Assembly: GCA_015661405.1 (NCBI GenBank)
Contig: JACWMK010000012.1
Span: 1 to 53,476 of the forward strand
Direction of reading: 5' to 3'
Length of the DNA stretch: 53,476 nucleotides
Origin: Methanobacterium sp.
Lineage (GTDB): Archaea; Methanobacteriota; Methanobacteria; Methanobacteriales; Methanobacteriaceae
Part shown: piece after piece, positions 8,627 to 18,901 of the stretch
How the letters are laid out: each line of letters starts with the position of its first letter
How positions within the stretch are numbered: position 1 is the stretch's first letter
The notes under the pieces: model-generated
Told to the model about the DNA's origin: nothing
Databases searched by the model: none
Seen by the model: only the letters and a program-made list of their open reading frames with translations
Made by a program: the position numbers and the translations under genes

Positions 8627-11600
8627 TTATGAAAGATTTTCAGAAATTATGATCGCATTTTTATAGTCCTTTTCTATTATTGAATTATATAAATTTGCAT
8701 ATTTTTTTGGGGGATCTATACCATAATCATTTGATTTTTCAAAAATCCAGTGTATGTATTCTAATACTTCGTATTTGTCATTAAATTTCATATTAGTTTT
8801 TGTAAATACTTCTAATAAATAATTTAAGCTGTATTTACAAATATATTTAAAATGATTTTCTTTTCCTTCTTTTTGGTAAGTATCCCATATAGTTTTACGT
8901 GCATCACAAACTCCCTTAAACCAATTTATATCACGTCTTTGTGAAAGAGAGGATTCTCCATCTTTAACAAGGACTCTATAGTTATAAATGGCATGATCTA
9001 AAAATATAATCCCGTTAGCTTTTAGAAGAGCTGTAGATAAAAATATGAGATCTTCTGCAAGAACACCAACGGGGAAACGTAAATTATTATCCATTATGAA
9101 ACTTCTTTTAAATATTTTTGACCAAACAACAGGGGGTAAAGTTAATAATTCTTCCTTTTCAGCTATATTTTTAACTTTGAACTCGCTTTTATTTTCGAAT
9201 ATTCGTTTATCATGCAATGGTTTTATATCCGTATCGTGTACAAAGTTATAAATACCTGATACAATGTCTACTCCTTCTTTAGAGATTTTATTATAGAGAA
9301 TTTCACATGCATCATCAGAATAAAAATCATCATGATCAATAAACATTATGTAATCTCCACTAGCCATTTCGATACCAATATTTCTGGGTTTTCCAGGGGT
9401 TCCGCTGCTTTTTGGTAAATGAAAAGCTATAAAATTCTCATATTTATGTGCATACTCATCAATTATTAACTTAGATCCATCTGAGGAAGCTTCATTAATC
9501 ATTATAACTTCTAAATTCTCTAAGCCAATAGTCTGCATCTCAATAGATTCTAAAGTTTTTCGTAAATATTTTTCCATATTATGAATTGGCAATATTATAG
9601 AGATTTTAAAATTTCTTGATTTTTTTATTTCTGTAATATTATGCAATATATTTTGCCAATCTTCAACCCTATTTTCTAGCAAATAGTTTTCATTAATATC
9701 TTTTTGTGCATTTTCAACTATTTTAATTCTCAAATCTTGATCTAAAATTAATTTTTCTATTTTTTCTTCCCAATCTTCATTGGTTTTAGCAAGTAATCCA
9801 TTGACTCCATCTTTAATAACTGAGTTATATGGTGGGAGATCACTATATATTCCAGGCATACCCAAAGCAGAATATTCAATATACTTTAATTCACTCTTAG
9901 CATTATTAAATTGTGTATCCATTAAAGGGGCAAGCATTATATCATATTTAACGTTATTTTTAATCCAATTCATAAATGAGACAAAATCGGTCGAATCTTT
10001 TGGAATTTCAACTTTAGAATACCATGATTCTTCGTGTTTTTTATTCATACCACCAATAATATGAAATTTAACATCAAAATTATAATTTTCTTTAAATTTC
10101 TTGACTATTTTAGATATTGAATCTTTAATCATTAACAAATCATCATCGTGTGTTAAAGTACCATAATATCCAATATCAATTGAATTATTACTCTTAATTG
10201 TTTTTACATTTGTTATTGGTTTCAATTCATTAACTAAGTAATTTCGTACAATAGTAGTTTTAGTAATATTATTAAAACGATTGAATAACACATTAGTAGA
10301 TACTGTTATCAAATTAGAATTTTTAATCAAATAATCCATAGCTATAATCCTTTTCTTTAAAAAATTATAATCTCGATTACTCTTATCTATTGACAATAAA
10401 TCGTCATCCGATTCATATATAACCTTAATATTATTATCTTTACACTTTTTTAAAATAATTTTAGAATCTTCAAGGTCAATAGCACTTCTCTGGATAATTA
10501 TAGCATCAAATAATTTACAATTTAATATGTTATTAACATCTACATTAGCAAAATCATCCCTACCATAAACAAAAATTTTGAAATGTTCATTTAAGCAGAG
10601 CTGTTTTAAAGGTGAATATAAACGAAGATAAGGACAAGATTTTAAAGATTTTAATTCACCTTCTATAAAAACTGCAATCTTTAAATAATTAAAATTATAG
10701 ATTGGTTTCTTTGATTTAAGATATTGTAATGTAATAAAAGGATCTGTAATAAAATTATTTTTAGATACACCTCGATTAATTATTTCATCAGAATGAATAT
10801 CATAAATTTTAGCACGATGTTCTCCGTAACTACCTTTTAATGAAATATTATCAAAATTTTCTTTGACATAATATTGGACTAATATTTTATTTAAAAATAA
10901 GGGGTCGTTACCTCTTGTATACCTCAAAATAAGATCCCAATCTACAAGTCGAGTTAATGATTCATTAAATCCTCCTAACAATTCATATAATTTTCTGCGA
11001 TGAATAAACACATTTAAATCAATTTGATTGCCTTTTAATATTTTATTTCTATCATAAAGATTGTAAAGAACATAATGTTTATTTTCAACGAAGTTATGTA
11101 CTTGTAATACAGAATATGCAGAATCACATTTAGGATTATCCTGAAACAAACTCACCATTTCTTCAAGATATTCATATTCCCAATAATTATCAGTATCCAA
11201 ATATGCTATTAAATCACCATTACTTCTCTCTAAACACGTATTTCTAGCTTTTGAAACACCTGCATGTACTTGTTCTAAGTAAATAAATTTACCTGATTTG
11301 AAATAATCTTCATAATCTTTTTTCAATAGTTCTTCTGTATTATCAGTGCTTCCATCATCACATATAATAAGCTCATAATTCTTGAAAGTTTGATTTAATA
11401 CAGAATCAATGGCTCTTTTTATGATATATTTCCTATTATAAGTAGGCATTATAATTGAAACTTTAAAGTTACTTTCCAAATCATTTAATAATTTTTTATT
11501 AACTTTTTTTTGGGGTTTAGCTATAATGCTACTTTTTTCAAGAATAGTTTCTGTACTATTATTATTTACAGAGATAATTTCATGAGTTTTTCGTCCTTCC

Positions 11601-13150
11601 TTTTTCCCATATAAACTATAATGTACAAATGGGTTTAAATTTGAATTTTTTATATCTTTATATGTTTTTAAATAATAATTAGCATCGAATGTGGTATTAG
11701 GTTTTTTACCTTCCTTAAAACCATGATACATGTAATGTAAGATGGGATCCATTCCTGATAATCTAACTTCACTATAATTTTTTAAATAAAAACCAATATT
11801 AAATAAATTATTCTTTTTAATGGTCCTATATCCATTAATATTAACTAAGGCATTTTTTATACCTGTTTCGTTCATATTAAAAAGAATATATAAGCTAGGA
11901 AACTTGGAAATTAACCTCTGAAAAATTGGCCGGCCACTATTTTTTAAATATTCAATTTCTAAAAAATCAGCTTCATGTCTACTAATATGTGAATTCAATT
12001 CTTTAACAAATTCTTCTTCTTTTTTTCCCAGTTTTTCAATTAGCGTTCCATTTGTTTGAATTAACTCATCTGATAATTTTAGATGATTTTCTGCTTCTTT
12101 TAATAGCTTTTCTTTCTCTTCAATTATTTTATCTGATGAATTTAACTGATCTCTAGTTTGTTTCAATTTATTTTCCAGTTCTTCAATATGTGTTGTATTT
12201 GTTTGAATTAACTCATCTGATAATTTTAGATGATTTTCTGCTTCTTTTAATAGCTTTTCTTTCTCTTCAATTATTTTATCTGACGAACTTAATTTATATT
12301 CCATTTGCTCAAATTTATTCTCTATCTGATTGAACTGATCCTCTACATTCTTAAATTTAGTTTTATTATCATTAAGTTCAGTTTTAAGTGAATCATTTTG
12401 TTTTTTTAATTGAGAGATTATTATTGCACGATTTACTCTAGCTTTTTCAAGTCTACTAACTAAATCTGCATTTTTAATTGTTTTCTTTACAAAATTTTCA
12501 ATTTCATCATTATGAGTAAACAAGATTCCTAATCCATGAAATACATCAATTAATTCAAAATATAATTCTAAATTAGATTCATCAATGAAATCTTCTACAG
12601 CAGTTAATACACCATTATTCGGATTATTTTCATAAATAGAGTTATAAAGATCAGAATTTAATCCACCTGATTTTAATTCGGTATGATCGGGATACATCCC
12701 TAATTTTTTATATGGTTGTCTAAATGCTTCGGGTATATTATCTGGATTGTAATAAAGATCTCTTCGTGCATAAGGCCAACCAACATCATGCATAAACACT
12801 ATAGGAAACTTTTTATTTTTAAATTGTTTCTCAATTATTTTTAATTCATTATATACAGTATACCAGTTATGATCACCATCTAATAATATTGCATCATAAT
12901 CATTTAGTAAAGGTATTCTACTTAAACTTAATTCAGTGTAAATTTCAAATTTATCTCCATATTTCTTTTTATATTTATTAATATCAAATTTAGGATGAGG
13001 ATCTACAGCGGTCATATGCGCATTATGAAATTTACAATATTCTAGAATGTTAATGGTGTTTAAACCGTCATCTGACCCTATTTCTATAATATAATTAGCA
13101 TTAATATGATTGAGAATTGGGCATATCAAAGTTTTCCACAGTTTCTTCAT
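8627..13150 (-). CDS. Giant methyltransferase-coiled coil-glycosyltransferase fusion
   Basis: A 1507-residue protein, the largest here. Residues 1-215 form a class I SAM methyltransferase (IIEIGSDDGLNT, then DAILLDGDHNWYTV and VFMHDVGWP). Residues about 225-400 are a coiled coil containing a 28-residue block present twice, 49 residues apart. Then come two FDxxYYLK repeat modules (435-525), a GT2 domain (560-785; SIIMPTYNRK, CDDGSTDNT, YLDTDNYW), a GT4-like domain (820-1175; YESDDDLL, IGYYGTLTHDDD, EYSALGMPGIY) and a second GT2 domain (1185-1490; ISIILPIHNME, FIDHDDFY). A strong GGAGG lies just before the ATG. It likely builds and perhaps methyl-caps a surface glycan; the capping role is inference from the domain order. 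Confidence 0.88.
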   Translation of the reverse strand: MKKLWKTLICPILNHINANYIIEIGSDDGLNTINILEYCKFHNAHMTAVDPHPKFDINKYKKKYGDKFEIYTELSLSRIPLLNDYDAILLDGDHNWYTVYNELKIIEKQFKNKKFPIVFMHDVGWPYARRDLYYNPDNIPEAFRQPYKKLGMYPDHTELKSGGLNSDLYNSIYENNPNNGVLTAVEDFIDESNLELYFELIDVFHGLGILFTHNDEIENFVKKTIKNADLVSRLEKARVNRAIIISQLKKQNDSLKTELNDNKTKFKNVEDQFNQIENKFEQMEYKLSSSDKIIEEKEKLLKEAENHLKLSDELIQTNTTHIEELENKLKQTRDQLNSSDKIIEEKEKLLKEAENHLKLSDELIQTNGTLIEKLGKKEEEFVKELNSHISRHEADFLEIEYLKNSGRPIFQRLISKFPSLYILFNMNETGIKNALVNINGYRTIKKNNLFNIGFYLKNYSEVRLSGMDPILHYMYHGFKEGKKPNTTFDANYYLKTYKDIKNSNLNPFVHYSLYGKKEGRKTHEIISVNNNSTETILEKSSIIAKPQKKVNKKLLNDLESNFKVSIIMPTYNRKYIIKRAIDSVLNQTFKNYELIICDDGSTDNTEELLKKDYEDYFKSGKFIYLEQVHAGVSKARNTCLERSNGDLIAYLDTDNYWEYEYLEEMVSLFQDNPKCDSAYSVLQVHNFVENKHYVLYNLYDRNKILKGNQIDLNVFIHRRKLYELLGGFNESLTRLVDWDLILRYTRGNDPLFLNKILVQYYVKENFDNISLKGSYGEHRAKIYDIHSDEIINRGVSKNNFITDPFITLQYLKSKKPIYNFNYLKIAVFIEGELKSLKSCPYLRLYSPLKQLCLNEHFKIFVYGRDDFANVDVNNILNCKLFDAIIIQRSAIDLEDSKIILKKCKDNNIKVIYESDDDLLSIDKSNRDYNFLKKRIIAMDYLIKNSNLITVSTNVLFNRFNNITKTTIVRNYLVNELKPITNVKTIKSNNSIDIGYYGTLTHDDDLLMIKDSISKIVKKFKENYNFDVKFHIIGGMNKKHEESWYSKVEIPKDSTDFVSFMNWIKNNVKYDIMLAPLMDTQFNNAKSELKYIEYSALGMPGIYSDLPPYNSVIKDGVNGLLAKTNEDWEEKIEKLILDQDLRIKIVENAQKDINENYLLENRVEDWQNILHNITEIKKSRNFKISIILPIHNMEKYLRKTLESIEMQTIGLENLEVIMINEASSDGSKLIIDEYAHKYENFIAFHLPKSSGTPGKPRNIGIEMASGDYIMFIDHDDFYSDDACEILYNKISKEGVDIVSGIYNFVHDTDIKPLHDKRIFENKSEFKVKNIAEKEELLTLPPVVWSKIFKRSFIMDNNLRFPVGVLAEDLIFLSTALLKANGIIFLDHAIYNYRVLVKDGESSLSQRRDINWFKGVCDARKTIWDTYQKEGKENHFKYICKYSLNYLLEVFTKTNMKFNDKYEVLEYIHWIFEKSNDYGIDPPKKYANLYNSIIEKDYKNAIIISENLS
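12051..12283 (-). repeat. 86-bp exact direct repeat, 147 bp apart, in the coiled coil
   Basis: Positions 12051-12136 and 12198-12283 are identical over 86 bp. The offset of 147 bp equals 49 residues or seven heptads, so the duplication keeps the coiled-coil register. The encoded block includes DKIIEEKEKLLKEAENHL. Confidence 0.95.
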
Positions 13151-13722
13151 GAGTCGCCTCCTTTTGAGGATTAATTAAATTTTATGCTAACCTATATTAA
13201 TTTACTTTAATTTCTATTTCAGTTATTTATATTGATATATTTTTTTATTGCAATTATCTAAATCCATCTTTTTTCTTTCAAAAATTTTATTAAGCTTTAA
13301 ATTATTTTTATTTTTATTAAAAATATTTTAAGATATTATAAAATTTTTGAGAATATTAATATTTTTTTTTGATTCTTATTTTTTAATATTGAATTATAGG
13401 TCCAAATCGTATTCAATATAATTATATTTTATGTAATAATAATAGATTTTTTAGAGAATGATTTAATTAGATTAAAAACTATAAAAAGAGATGTAAAATA
13501 AGAATAGAGTTCCAAAAAAGATTAAAATAAATAATTTATTAAATTTTGATATTCACTTTTCGATTTTCATCTGATTATCAAATTAATGTATTTTTCTTTT
13601 TTTGAAGAATTTTCATGTTTTCCTGCACTTATTTGATATAAATAATTGAAAAAGTAAGTGTATGATCTTAATAGGCTCATTTAAGCATCAATTCTGGCTA
13701 AGTTAATTACTTTTTTTAAAGA
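13151..13722. other. Intergenic region upstream of the giant methyltransferase-GT gene
   Basis: About 570 bp of A+T-rich DNA. It holds the ribosome site listed separately and, near 13223-13240, a TATA-like stretch for the leftward gene. I see no ORF, RNA gene or repeat. Confidence 0.6.
13157..13165 (-). promoter_or_regulatory. Strong Shine-Dalgarno site
   Basis: On the minus strand AAAAGGAGG ends 6 nt before the ATG at 13150. It is one of the best ribosome sites in the glycan locus and fixes the start of the 1507-residue protein. Confidence 0.85.
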
Positions 13723-15654
13723 TTAGTTCGTATTGAAGATTATACCGGTAAGTAATAGTTTGTTACCTGTTAGATCTGTTATACTGCCTGTGTGCAGGAT
13801 TAAATTGTATTTTCCAGTGTTTAACGATGCTAAAGGTTTTATTGTTAAAATATTATTATTGATACTTGTCGAGATCGGAATTGTTGTTCCATTATTATTT
13901 GTTAGGACAATCCAATTGCTTCCTGTTTTGATGGATTCGTTGAAAGTAACTGTAATTACTTCATTTTCTGGCACTTTAATCGCATTATTAGTTGGAACAA
14001 AATTAGTCACAACTAATGGAGTGGTAAGCCAAGGCGTGATATTAACATCACCGTATACTTTACTGGATGGATTATTATTTGAACCCCACCAATTACTTTC
14101 AGCATTCGCTGTTCCTTCATAATTGAATATTGCGTTGCCTTGAGATGCGGTGTTTCCAACAATCTGACTATATACTATGGAAATTATTCCTTGGCAGTTA
14201 TCTATTGCTCCGCCTTTACTTGCAGAGTTATAATCTATAGTAGAACTGCTCAATTTCAAGGTTTCCTGGTTATTAAAGATGCCCCCGCCAAATTCAGCTT
14301 TATTGTTATTTACAAAAGAATTCGTCAATGTAACATTAGCAATATTGTAGATGCCACCACCATACTCATTTACGGTATTGTTGTTTATATTGGAACTGTT
14401 CAATTCTAAAGTACCATTATTGTATATTCCTCCACCGTACTCATTTGCGTTGTTAAAATTTATATTGGAACCCGTTACTATGCTATTACCATAAGTGAAG
14501 ATGCCACCACCTTTAGTTGCAGTGTTATAATCTATAGTGGAATTAGTCAAAGTTAATATACCGCGATTATTATGGATTCCGCCACCAAAACCGGCAGTAT
14601 TGTTCTTAACATTGGTGGAAATCAATGTCATCTTACAACAACTATTGGCAATTCCTCCACCATTTGATCCAGTATTATTAAAAATATTTGAATCTATAAA
14701 AATTACATTTCCCTGATATTCGCTGAAGATACCACCACCTAAACTATTTAATGGGTTGTTAACATTATTAGCTATGTTATTGTTTAAATTGGATTTGAAT
14801 ATAGTTACATTAGCAATATTGTAGATGCCACCACCATAGCTTGCGATGTTATTATTTATACTGGAATTATTCAATTTCAAATTAGCACTATTGAAAATTC
14901 CTCCCCCACCATCATTAATTGCAGTATTACCGCTTATAATGGAATTGAACACAGTCAAATTACCTTCGTTGTTGGATAATCCTCCACCATGATCTGCGGT
15001 ATTATTGTTTATATTACAATTAATTACAGTCAAATTACCTTCGTTGTTGGATATTCCTCCACCATACTCTGTTACAATGTTATTTTTTATATTAGAACCA
15101 GTCACAGTCAAAGTACCAACATTGAAGATTCCACCACCCCGTGTTACGTTGTTGTTGTTTAAATTGGAATCAGTAATGGTTACCGTTCCCTGCTCATTAC
15201 AAACGCCACCACCCCATTCTGCGATGTTATTTTTTAAAGTACAGTTAACCAAGTTAAGCGTACTATTACCCATATTTAGAACTCCACCACCATGTGGATT
15301 AGTAGTGTCGGTTGTAGCGTTTCCATTTAGTATTAATAAATATTTGAGTGTTACATGAGCACCTGAATCAATAGTAAATACTCTCCCCAAATTCTGCCCG
15401 TTTATTATAGCAGTAGGAGTGTTATTACCGGTAACTGTAGGTCCTATGATGGTTAAATTCTTGTTAACTACTAAATCATGCTCATTATATACACCTGCGG
15501 TAAGATTCAATGTATCACCTGAATGAGCAGTACTTATACTATTCTTAATAGCATCAGTACCTGGTGAAATTTTTACAGTAGCAGCACTAACAGCTCCAGA
15601 GAGAATAATACATCCTAAGAATATTAATCCTAAAAATAAAACAAGCTTACTCAA
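13723..15654 (-). CDS. Secreted beta-helix adhesin-like protein with C-terminal Ig-like domain
   Basis: A 643-residue exported protein. Residues 1-25 are a signal peptide (hydrophobic LVLFLGLIFLGCIIL, then SGAVSAA). Residues about 30-525 are roughly 20 degenerate turns of a parallel right-handed beta helix, marked by GGGIYN and NNNTA spaced about 24 residues apart, as in the adhesin-like proteins of Methanobacteriales and chlamydial Pmp repeats. Residues about 545-640 form a Big_5/SbsA-type Ig-like domain (VPENEVITVTFNESI). It probably sits on the cell surface; no anchor is visible. The start is TTG at 15654 with no clear ribosome site. The frame stays open upstream without ATG, while an ATG in another frame encodes MKIRIELN then stop, so the 5' end may carry a frameshift or be misread. 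Confidence 0.88.
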   Translation of the reverse strand: MSKLVLFLGLIFLGCIILSGAVSAATVKISPGTDAIKNSISTAHSGDTLNLTAGVYNEHDLVVNKNLTIIGPTVTGNNTPTAIINGQNLGRVFTIDSGAHVTLKYLLILNGNATTDTTNPHGGGVLNMGNSTLNLVNCTLKNNIAEWGGGVCNEQGTVTITDSNLNNNNVTRGGGIFNVGTLTVTGSNIKNNIVTEYGGGISNNEGNLTVINCNINNNTADHGGGLSNNEGNLTVFNSIISGNTAINDGGGGIFNSANLKLNNSSINNNIASYGGGIYNIANVTIFKSNLNNNIANNVNNPLNSLGGGIFSEYQGNVIFIDSNIFNNTGSNGGGIANSCCKMTLISTNVKNNTAGFGGGIHNNRGILTLTNSTIDYNTATKGGGIFTYGNSIVTGSNINFNNANEYGGGIYNNGTLELNSSNINNNTVNEYGGGIYNIANVTLTNSFVNNNKAEFGGGIFNNQETLKLSSSTIDYNSASKGGAIDNCQGIISIVYSQIVGNTASQGNAIFNYEGTANAESNWWGSNNNPSSKVYGDVNITPWLTTPLVVTNFVPTNNAIKVPENEVITVTFNESIKTGSNWIVLTNNNGTTIPISTSINNNILTIKPLASLNTGKYNLILHTGSITDLTGNKLLLTGIIFNTN

Positions 15655-16197
15655 TTTAATTCTATTCTTATTTTCATTTTTTGAAGTTTTACTCTGTTCT
15701 ATAATATTTTCACCAACAATGATTATATTATTAAAATCTAAACATATTAGTTATTAATTTGTTTAGAATTGAATATTGTTAATCATATCTAATTATTAAA
15801 TTTTACTAATTATTTTTAATAAATTATTAATGTAATAGGAAATCTTATAACTTAATCATATCAAATCATTTTTGGATTTAGAAACTGTATAAAATGATAT
15901 ATGTTAAAAGAATTGGGAATTAACTACATATCCTACAAGGTTACTATTTAAAATGAAATTCTTACATTAAACACATTTTTATTTCATAATTTTCATCATA
16001 TCGAAGATTAATTATAATAAAAAAAATACCCAGATATTCTTTGCATTCGTAAGTGCAATTTAGAAGTCTCAATTAACAGATAAATAAAGAATAAAAATTA
16101 TTTTCAATATTACTTAAATGGTAAGATTATTAATTCATATACTAATGATATTTATAAAAGTAGATTATATTATATATAACATATAAAACAGGGAATA
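15655..16197. other. Intergenic region between divergent adhesin and exporter genes
   Basis: About 540 bp, A+T-rich, separating the leftward adhesin gene from the rightward ABC exporter cassette. It should hold both promoters. I see no ORF with coding character. Confidence 0.55.
16151..16158 (+). promoter_or_regulatory. Putative TATA box of the ABC exporter cassette
   Basis: TTTATAAA lies about 40 bp before the ATG at 16198, the usual archaeal distance for a short leader. Confidence 0.45.
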
Positions 16198-16995
16198 ATG
16201 ATTTTTGACGATAGATTTAGTCATAGGTTTTTTGTTAACTTTATTAAGTATAGATTTTTACTGATTGAGCTAATAAAAAGAGATATAAAGCTTAAATATA
16301 GAAGATCAGTGTTAGGAATATTTTGGAGTTTTTTAGAGCCATTATTATTCATGATAGTATTAACCATAATATTTTCTACTTTTTTTAAGCATTCAATTCC
16401 GAATTACCCAGTTTATCTTTTAACTGGACGTGTAATGTTTAGTTTCTTGGCAGGAGCCACCAATGCATCTATGAGATCAATTTATTTAAATGCTTCCATG
16501 TTAAAAAAGTTATATGTACCTAAATACATGTATCCATTAGGTGTTACACTTTCTAATTTTGTAACCTTTTTGCTCTCAATTATTGTAGTTTTCCTTGTCA
16601 TGATTGTTACTCAAGCTCCATTCTCATTATACATGTTCCTAGCTATTATACCATTTATATTATTACTCTTATTTGTCATAGGCGCTGGTCTTATCTTGGC
16701 TACTTTAACAGTATTTTTTAGAGATATAGAACATTTATATTCAGTTTTCATAATTCTTTTAATGTATTCGAGTGCAATTTTCTTCCCTCCAAGTATTATA
16801 CCAGCAAAATATCAATTTGTACTTACTTTTAACCCATTATTCGCGTATATTAGTCTATTTAGGGATTCATTTATATATGATAAATTATTTGATCCAATGC
16901 AATTATTATTTGCCATTACAGCATCTATATCAGCCATGGTCATAGGATTACTATTATTTTATAAATATCAGGATAAATTCATATTACATATTTAA
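16198..16995 (+). CDS. ABC-2 type polysaccharide export permease (Wzm/TagG-like)
   Basis: A 265-residue membrane protein of the O-antigen/teichoic-acid exporter permease family. The cytoplasmic amphipathic start FIKYRFLLIELIKRDIKLKY and the following RRSVLGIFWSFLEPLLFM are typical of Wzm/TagG/KpsM, and six membrane segments follow, including FFRDIEHLYSVF in the loop before the last pair. In this family a dimer of the permease moves a lipid-linked glycan across the membrane, driven by a Wzt-type ATPase. The partner ATPase is the N-terminal domain of the next gene (178 bp downstream). Length is normal for the family. Export of the glycan made by the surrounding enzymes is inferred from context. 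Confidence 0.93.
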   Translation: MIFDDRFSHRFFVNFIKYRFLLIELIKRDIKLKYRRSVLGIFWSFLEPLLFMIVLTIIFSTFFKHSIPNYPVYLLTGRVMFSFLAGATNASMRSIYLNASMLKKLYVPKYMYPLGVTLSNFVTFLLSIIVVFLVMIVTQAPFSLYMFLAIIPFILLLLFVIGAGLILATLTVFFRDIEHLYSVFIILLMYSSAIFFPPSIIPAKYQFVLTFNPLFAYISLFRDSFIYDKLFDPMQLLFAITASISAMVIGLLLFYKYQDKFILHI

Positions 16996-17173
16996 ATATA
17001 GTTGAAAATTAATTTGATGAATATCATAAAAAGTTTAATTAAAAAAGGAGTAGTTAAAAAAAAATTCATGTTAATTACATTGTAAAAATATAATTAAGTT
17101 TAAATTAATTTTATACCTTAAGATTTTGATTATTACCAATTAGTAAATTAATTCATAAAGCAATTAGGGAGGT

Positions 17174-18901
17174 ATGAAAATCTCTTCTAAATCCATTGAT
17201 CAAACAGTTATTAAAGTTGAAAATATAGGCATGAAATTCAATTTGAGTAAAGAAAAGGTAGATAACCTTAAAGAATATGTAATTAAATTATTGAAACATG
17301 ATGTTGAAATATTCTATCAAGAATTTTGGGCTCTTAAAAATATATATTTTGAAGTGCAAAAAGGAGATAAACTGGGAATAGTTGGTTTAAACGGTGCTGG
17401 AAAAAGTACATTACTTAAACTAATTTCAGGAGTTATGAAACCGACTGAAGGTTTTATTGAAACTAAGGGTAGAATAGTCCCTTTATTAGAGCTTGGAGCT
17501 GGATTTGACCAGAATTATACTGGTAGAGAAAATATTTTTTTAAATGGTGCATTATTAGGTTATCCTAAGAGTTTTATTGAGAATAAATTTGATGAGATAG
17601 TTGACTTTTCAGAATTAAGTGATTTTATAGATGTTCCATTAAAGAATTATTCTTCAGGTATGAGAATGCGGTTAGGTTTTTCCATTGCTACTGTAACCGA
17701 ACCAGAAATACTCATTCTAGATGAAATTTTATCTGTGGGTGATGCTAAATTTCAAAAGAAAAGTGAAGAAAGGATGAAATCATTCCTTAATAAAGACGTA
17801 ACTGTCCTATTCGTTTCACATTCAATACAGCAAGTCAGAAATTTATGTAATAAAGCAATATGGCTGGAAAAGGGTAAATTAGTTATGCTAGGTTCAGTTG
17901 ATGAAGTATGTGACGCGTATTTGGATAGTATGAATCCTGATAAGATTAAACAGAAGTCGGATGCTAAAATAGGAAGTAATATTAAGCACATTGAAGATTT
18001 TAATAGGCATTTATTGGTGAATGCTCTGGATTTGCACGTAAATAAAGGTGAAATTTTAGGTTTACTAGGGATTAATGATAAAGATAAAGTTAATTCATTA
18101 AATCCTATAATGGAATTTTTCAGATCAAATAATAATCGAATTTTAATTGATGATGAGGAAACAAAACTATTGAATAATAAACATATTGGTATCTGTTCAA
18201 TGGAGTTGATTCTTTGGAATAATCTTACTTGCAGAGAGAATCTTAATCTCATGGGGAATATGTATAAAATACCAAAAAAAATTCTAAAACAAAAGGTTGA
18301 GAGACTTTTATATGAACTTTATCTTACTTATGATGCTGATACTGTTGTTTCAAAACTTTCTGATGGTGTTCAACGCCGCTTGAATCTGGCAATGGCTTTG
18401 ATTCATGAACCACAAATTCTAATAATGGATGAACCGTTTCATGGATTAGATCACCAGTCGCACGTTATCATATGGAATTACATACAATCACTCCGTGATA
18501 TGGAAAAGATAGTTATTATTAATACACATAATCTAGACGAAGCTGATAGTATATCAGACCGTATAGCAATTATCGATAAAGGTCAGATCATTCGAATGGA
18601 CACCCCATTAAATCTTAAAAAAGACATTAAAGGGGGAGATTTAGTGGATATTAAATTATCTAACCCTAATAAAAACCAAGTAGTTATTAATTCTCTGAAA
18701 GATCTTAAGGATATTTATTGGGTTGATGAAGTAAATGGTAGAATTAACTTGAGAATGAAGGATGCGATAATTAAACTTCCCCTGCTTATTGATAAGATTA
18801 AAGAATCGAATGTTCATTTAAAGAATCTGTCAGTGCATCAAAATACTTTAGGAGAGGTTTTTACTGAATTAACAGGAATCAGTTTAGAGGAATCAAAATG
18901 A
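17174..18901 (+). CDS. Fused double ABC ATPase (Wzt-like NBD plus degenerate DrrA/CcmA-like NBD)
   Basis: A 575-residue protein with two nucleotide-binding domains. NBD1 (about 10-255) is Wzt/TagH-like with intact Walker A GLNGAGKST (71-79), YSSGMRMRL signature, Walker B LILDE and SHS H-loop. NBD2 (about 275-500) is of the DrrA/CcmA type; its Walker A reads GINDKDKVN (G299-N307 area), keeping Lys but losing the glycines and Ser/Thr, and the Q-loop Gln is Met. Its signature LSDGVQRRL (395-403), Walker B LIMDEP (416-421) and the His of NTHNLDEAD remain. The remainder resembles the C-terminal tail of DrrA-type ATPases. A good GGGAGG precedes the ATG. The stop overlaps the next start (ATGA), so translation is coupled to the second permease. 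Confidence 0.93.
   Translation: MKISSKSIDQTVIKVENIGMKFNLSKEKVDNLKEYVIKLLKHDVEIFYQEFWALKNIYFEVQKGDKLGIVGLNGAGKSTLLKLISGVMKPTEGFIETKGRIVPLLELGAGFDQNYTGRENIFLNGALLGYPKSFIENKFDEIVDFSELSDFIDVPLKNYSSGMRMRLGFSIATVTEPEILILDEILSVGDAKFQKKSEERMKSFLNKDVTVLFVSHSIQQVRNLCNKAIWLEKGKLVMLGSVDEVCDAYLDSMNPDKIKQKSDAKIGSNIKHIEDFNRHLLVNALDLHVNKGEILGLLGINDKDKVNSLNPIMEFFRSNNNRILIDDEETKLLNNKHIGICSMELILWNNLTCRENLNLMGNMYKIPKKILKQKVERLLYELYLTYDADTVVSKLSDGVQRRLNLAMALIHEPQILIMDEPFHGLDHQSHVIIWNYIQSLRDMEKIVIINTHNLDEADSISDRIAIIDKGQIIRMDTPLNLKKDIKGGDLVDIKLSNPNKNQVVINSLKDLKDIYWVDEVNGRINLRMKDAIIKLPLLIDKIKESNVHLKNLSVHQNTLGEVFTELTGISLEESK

Noticed and set aside
13733..14122. Plus-strand open frames opposite the adhesin gene (also 15005-15358)
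   Set aside because: They are antisense shadows of the Asn/Gly-rich repeat coding and lack ribosome sites or family motifs.
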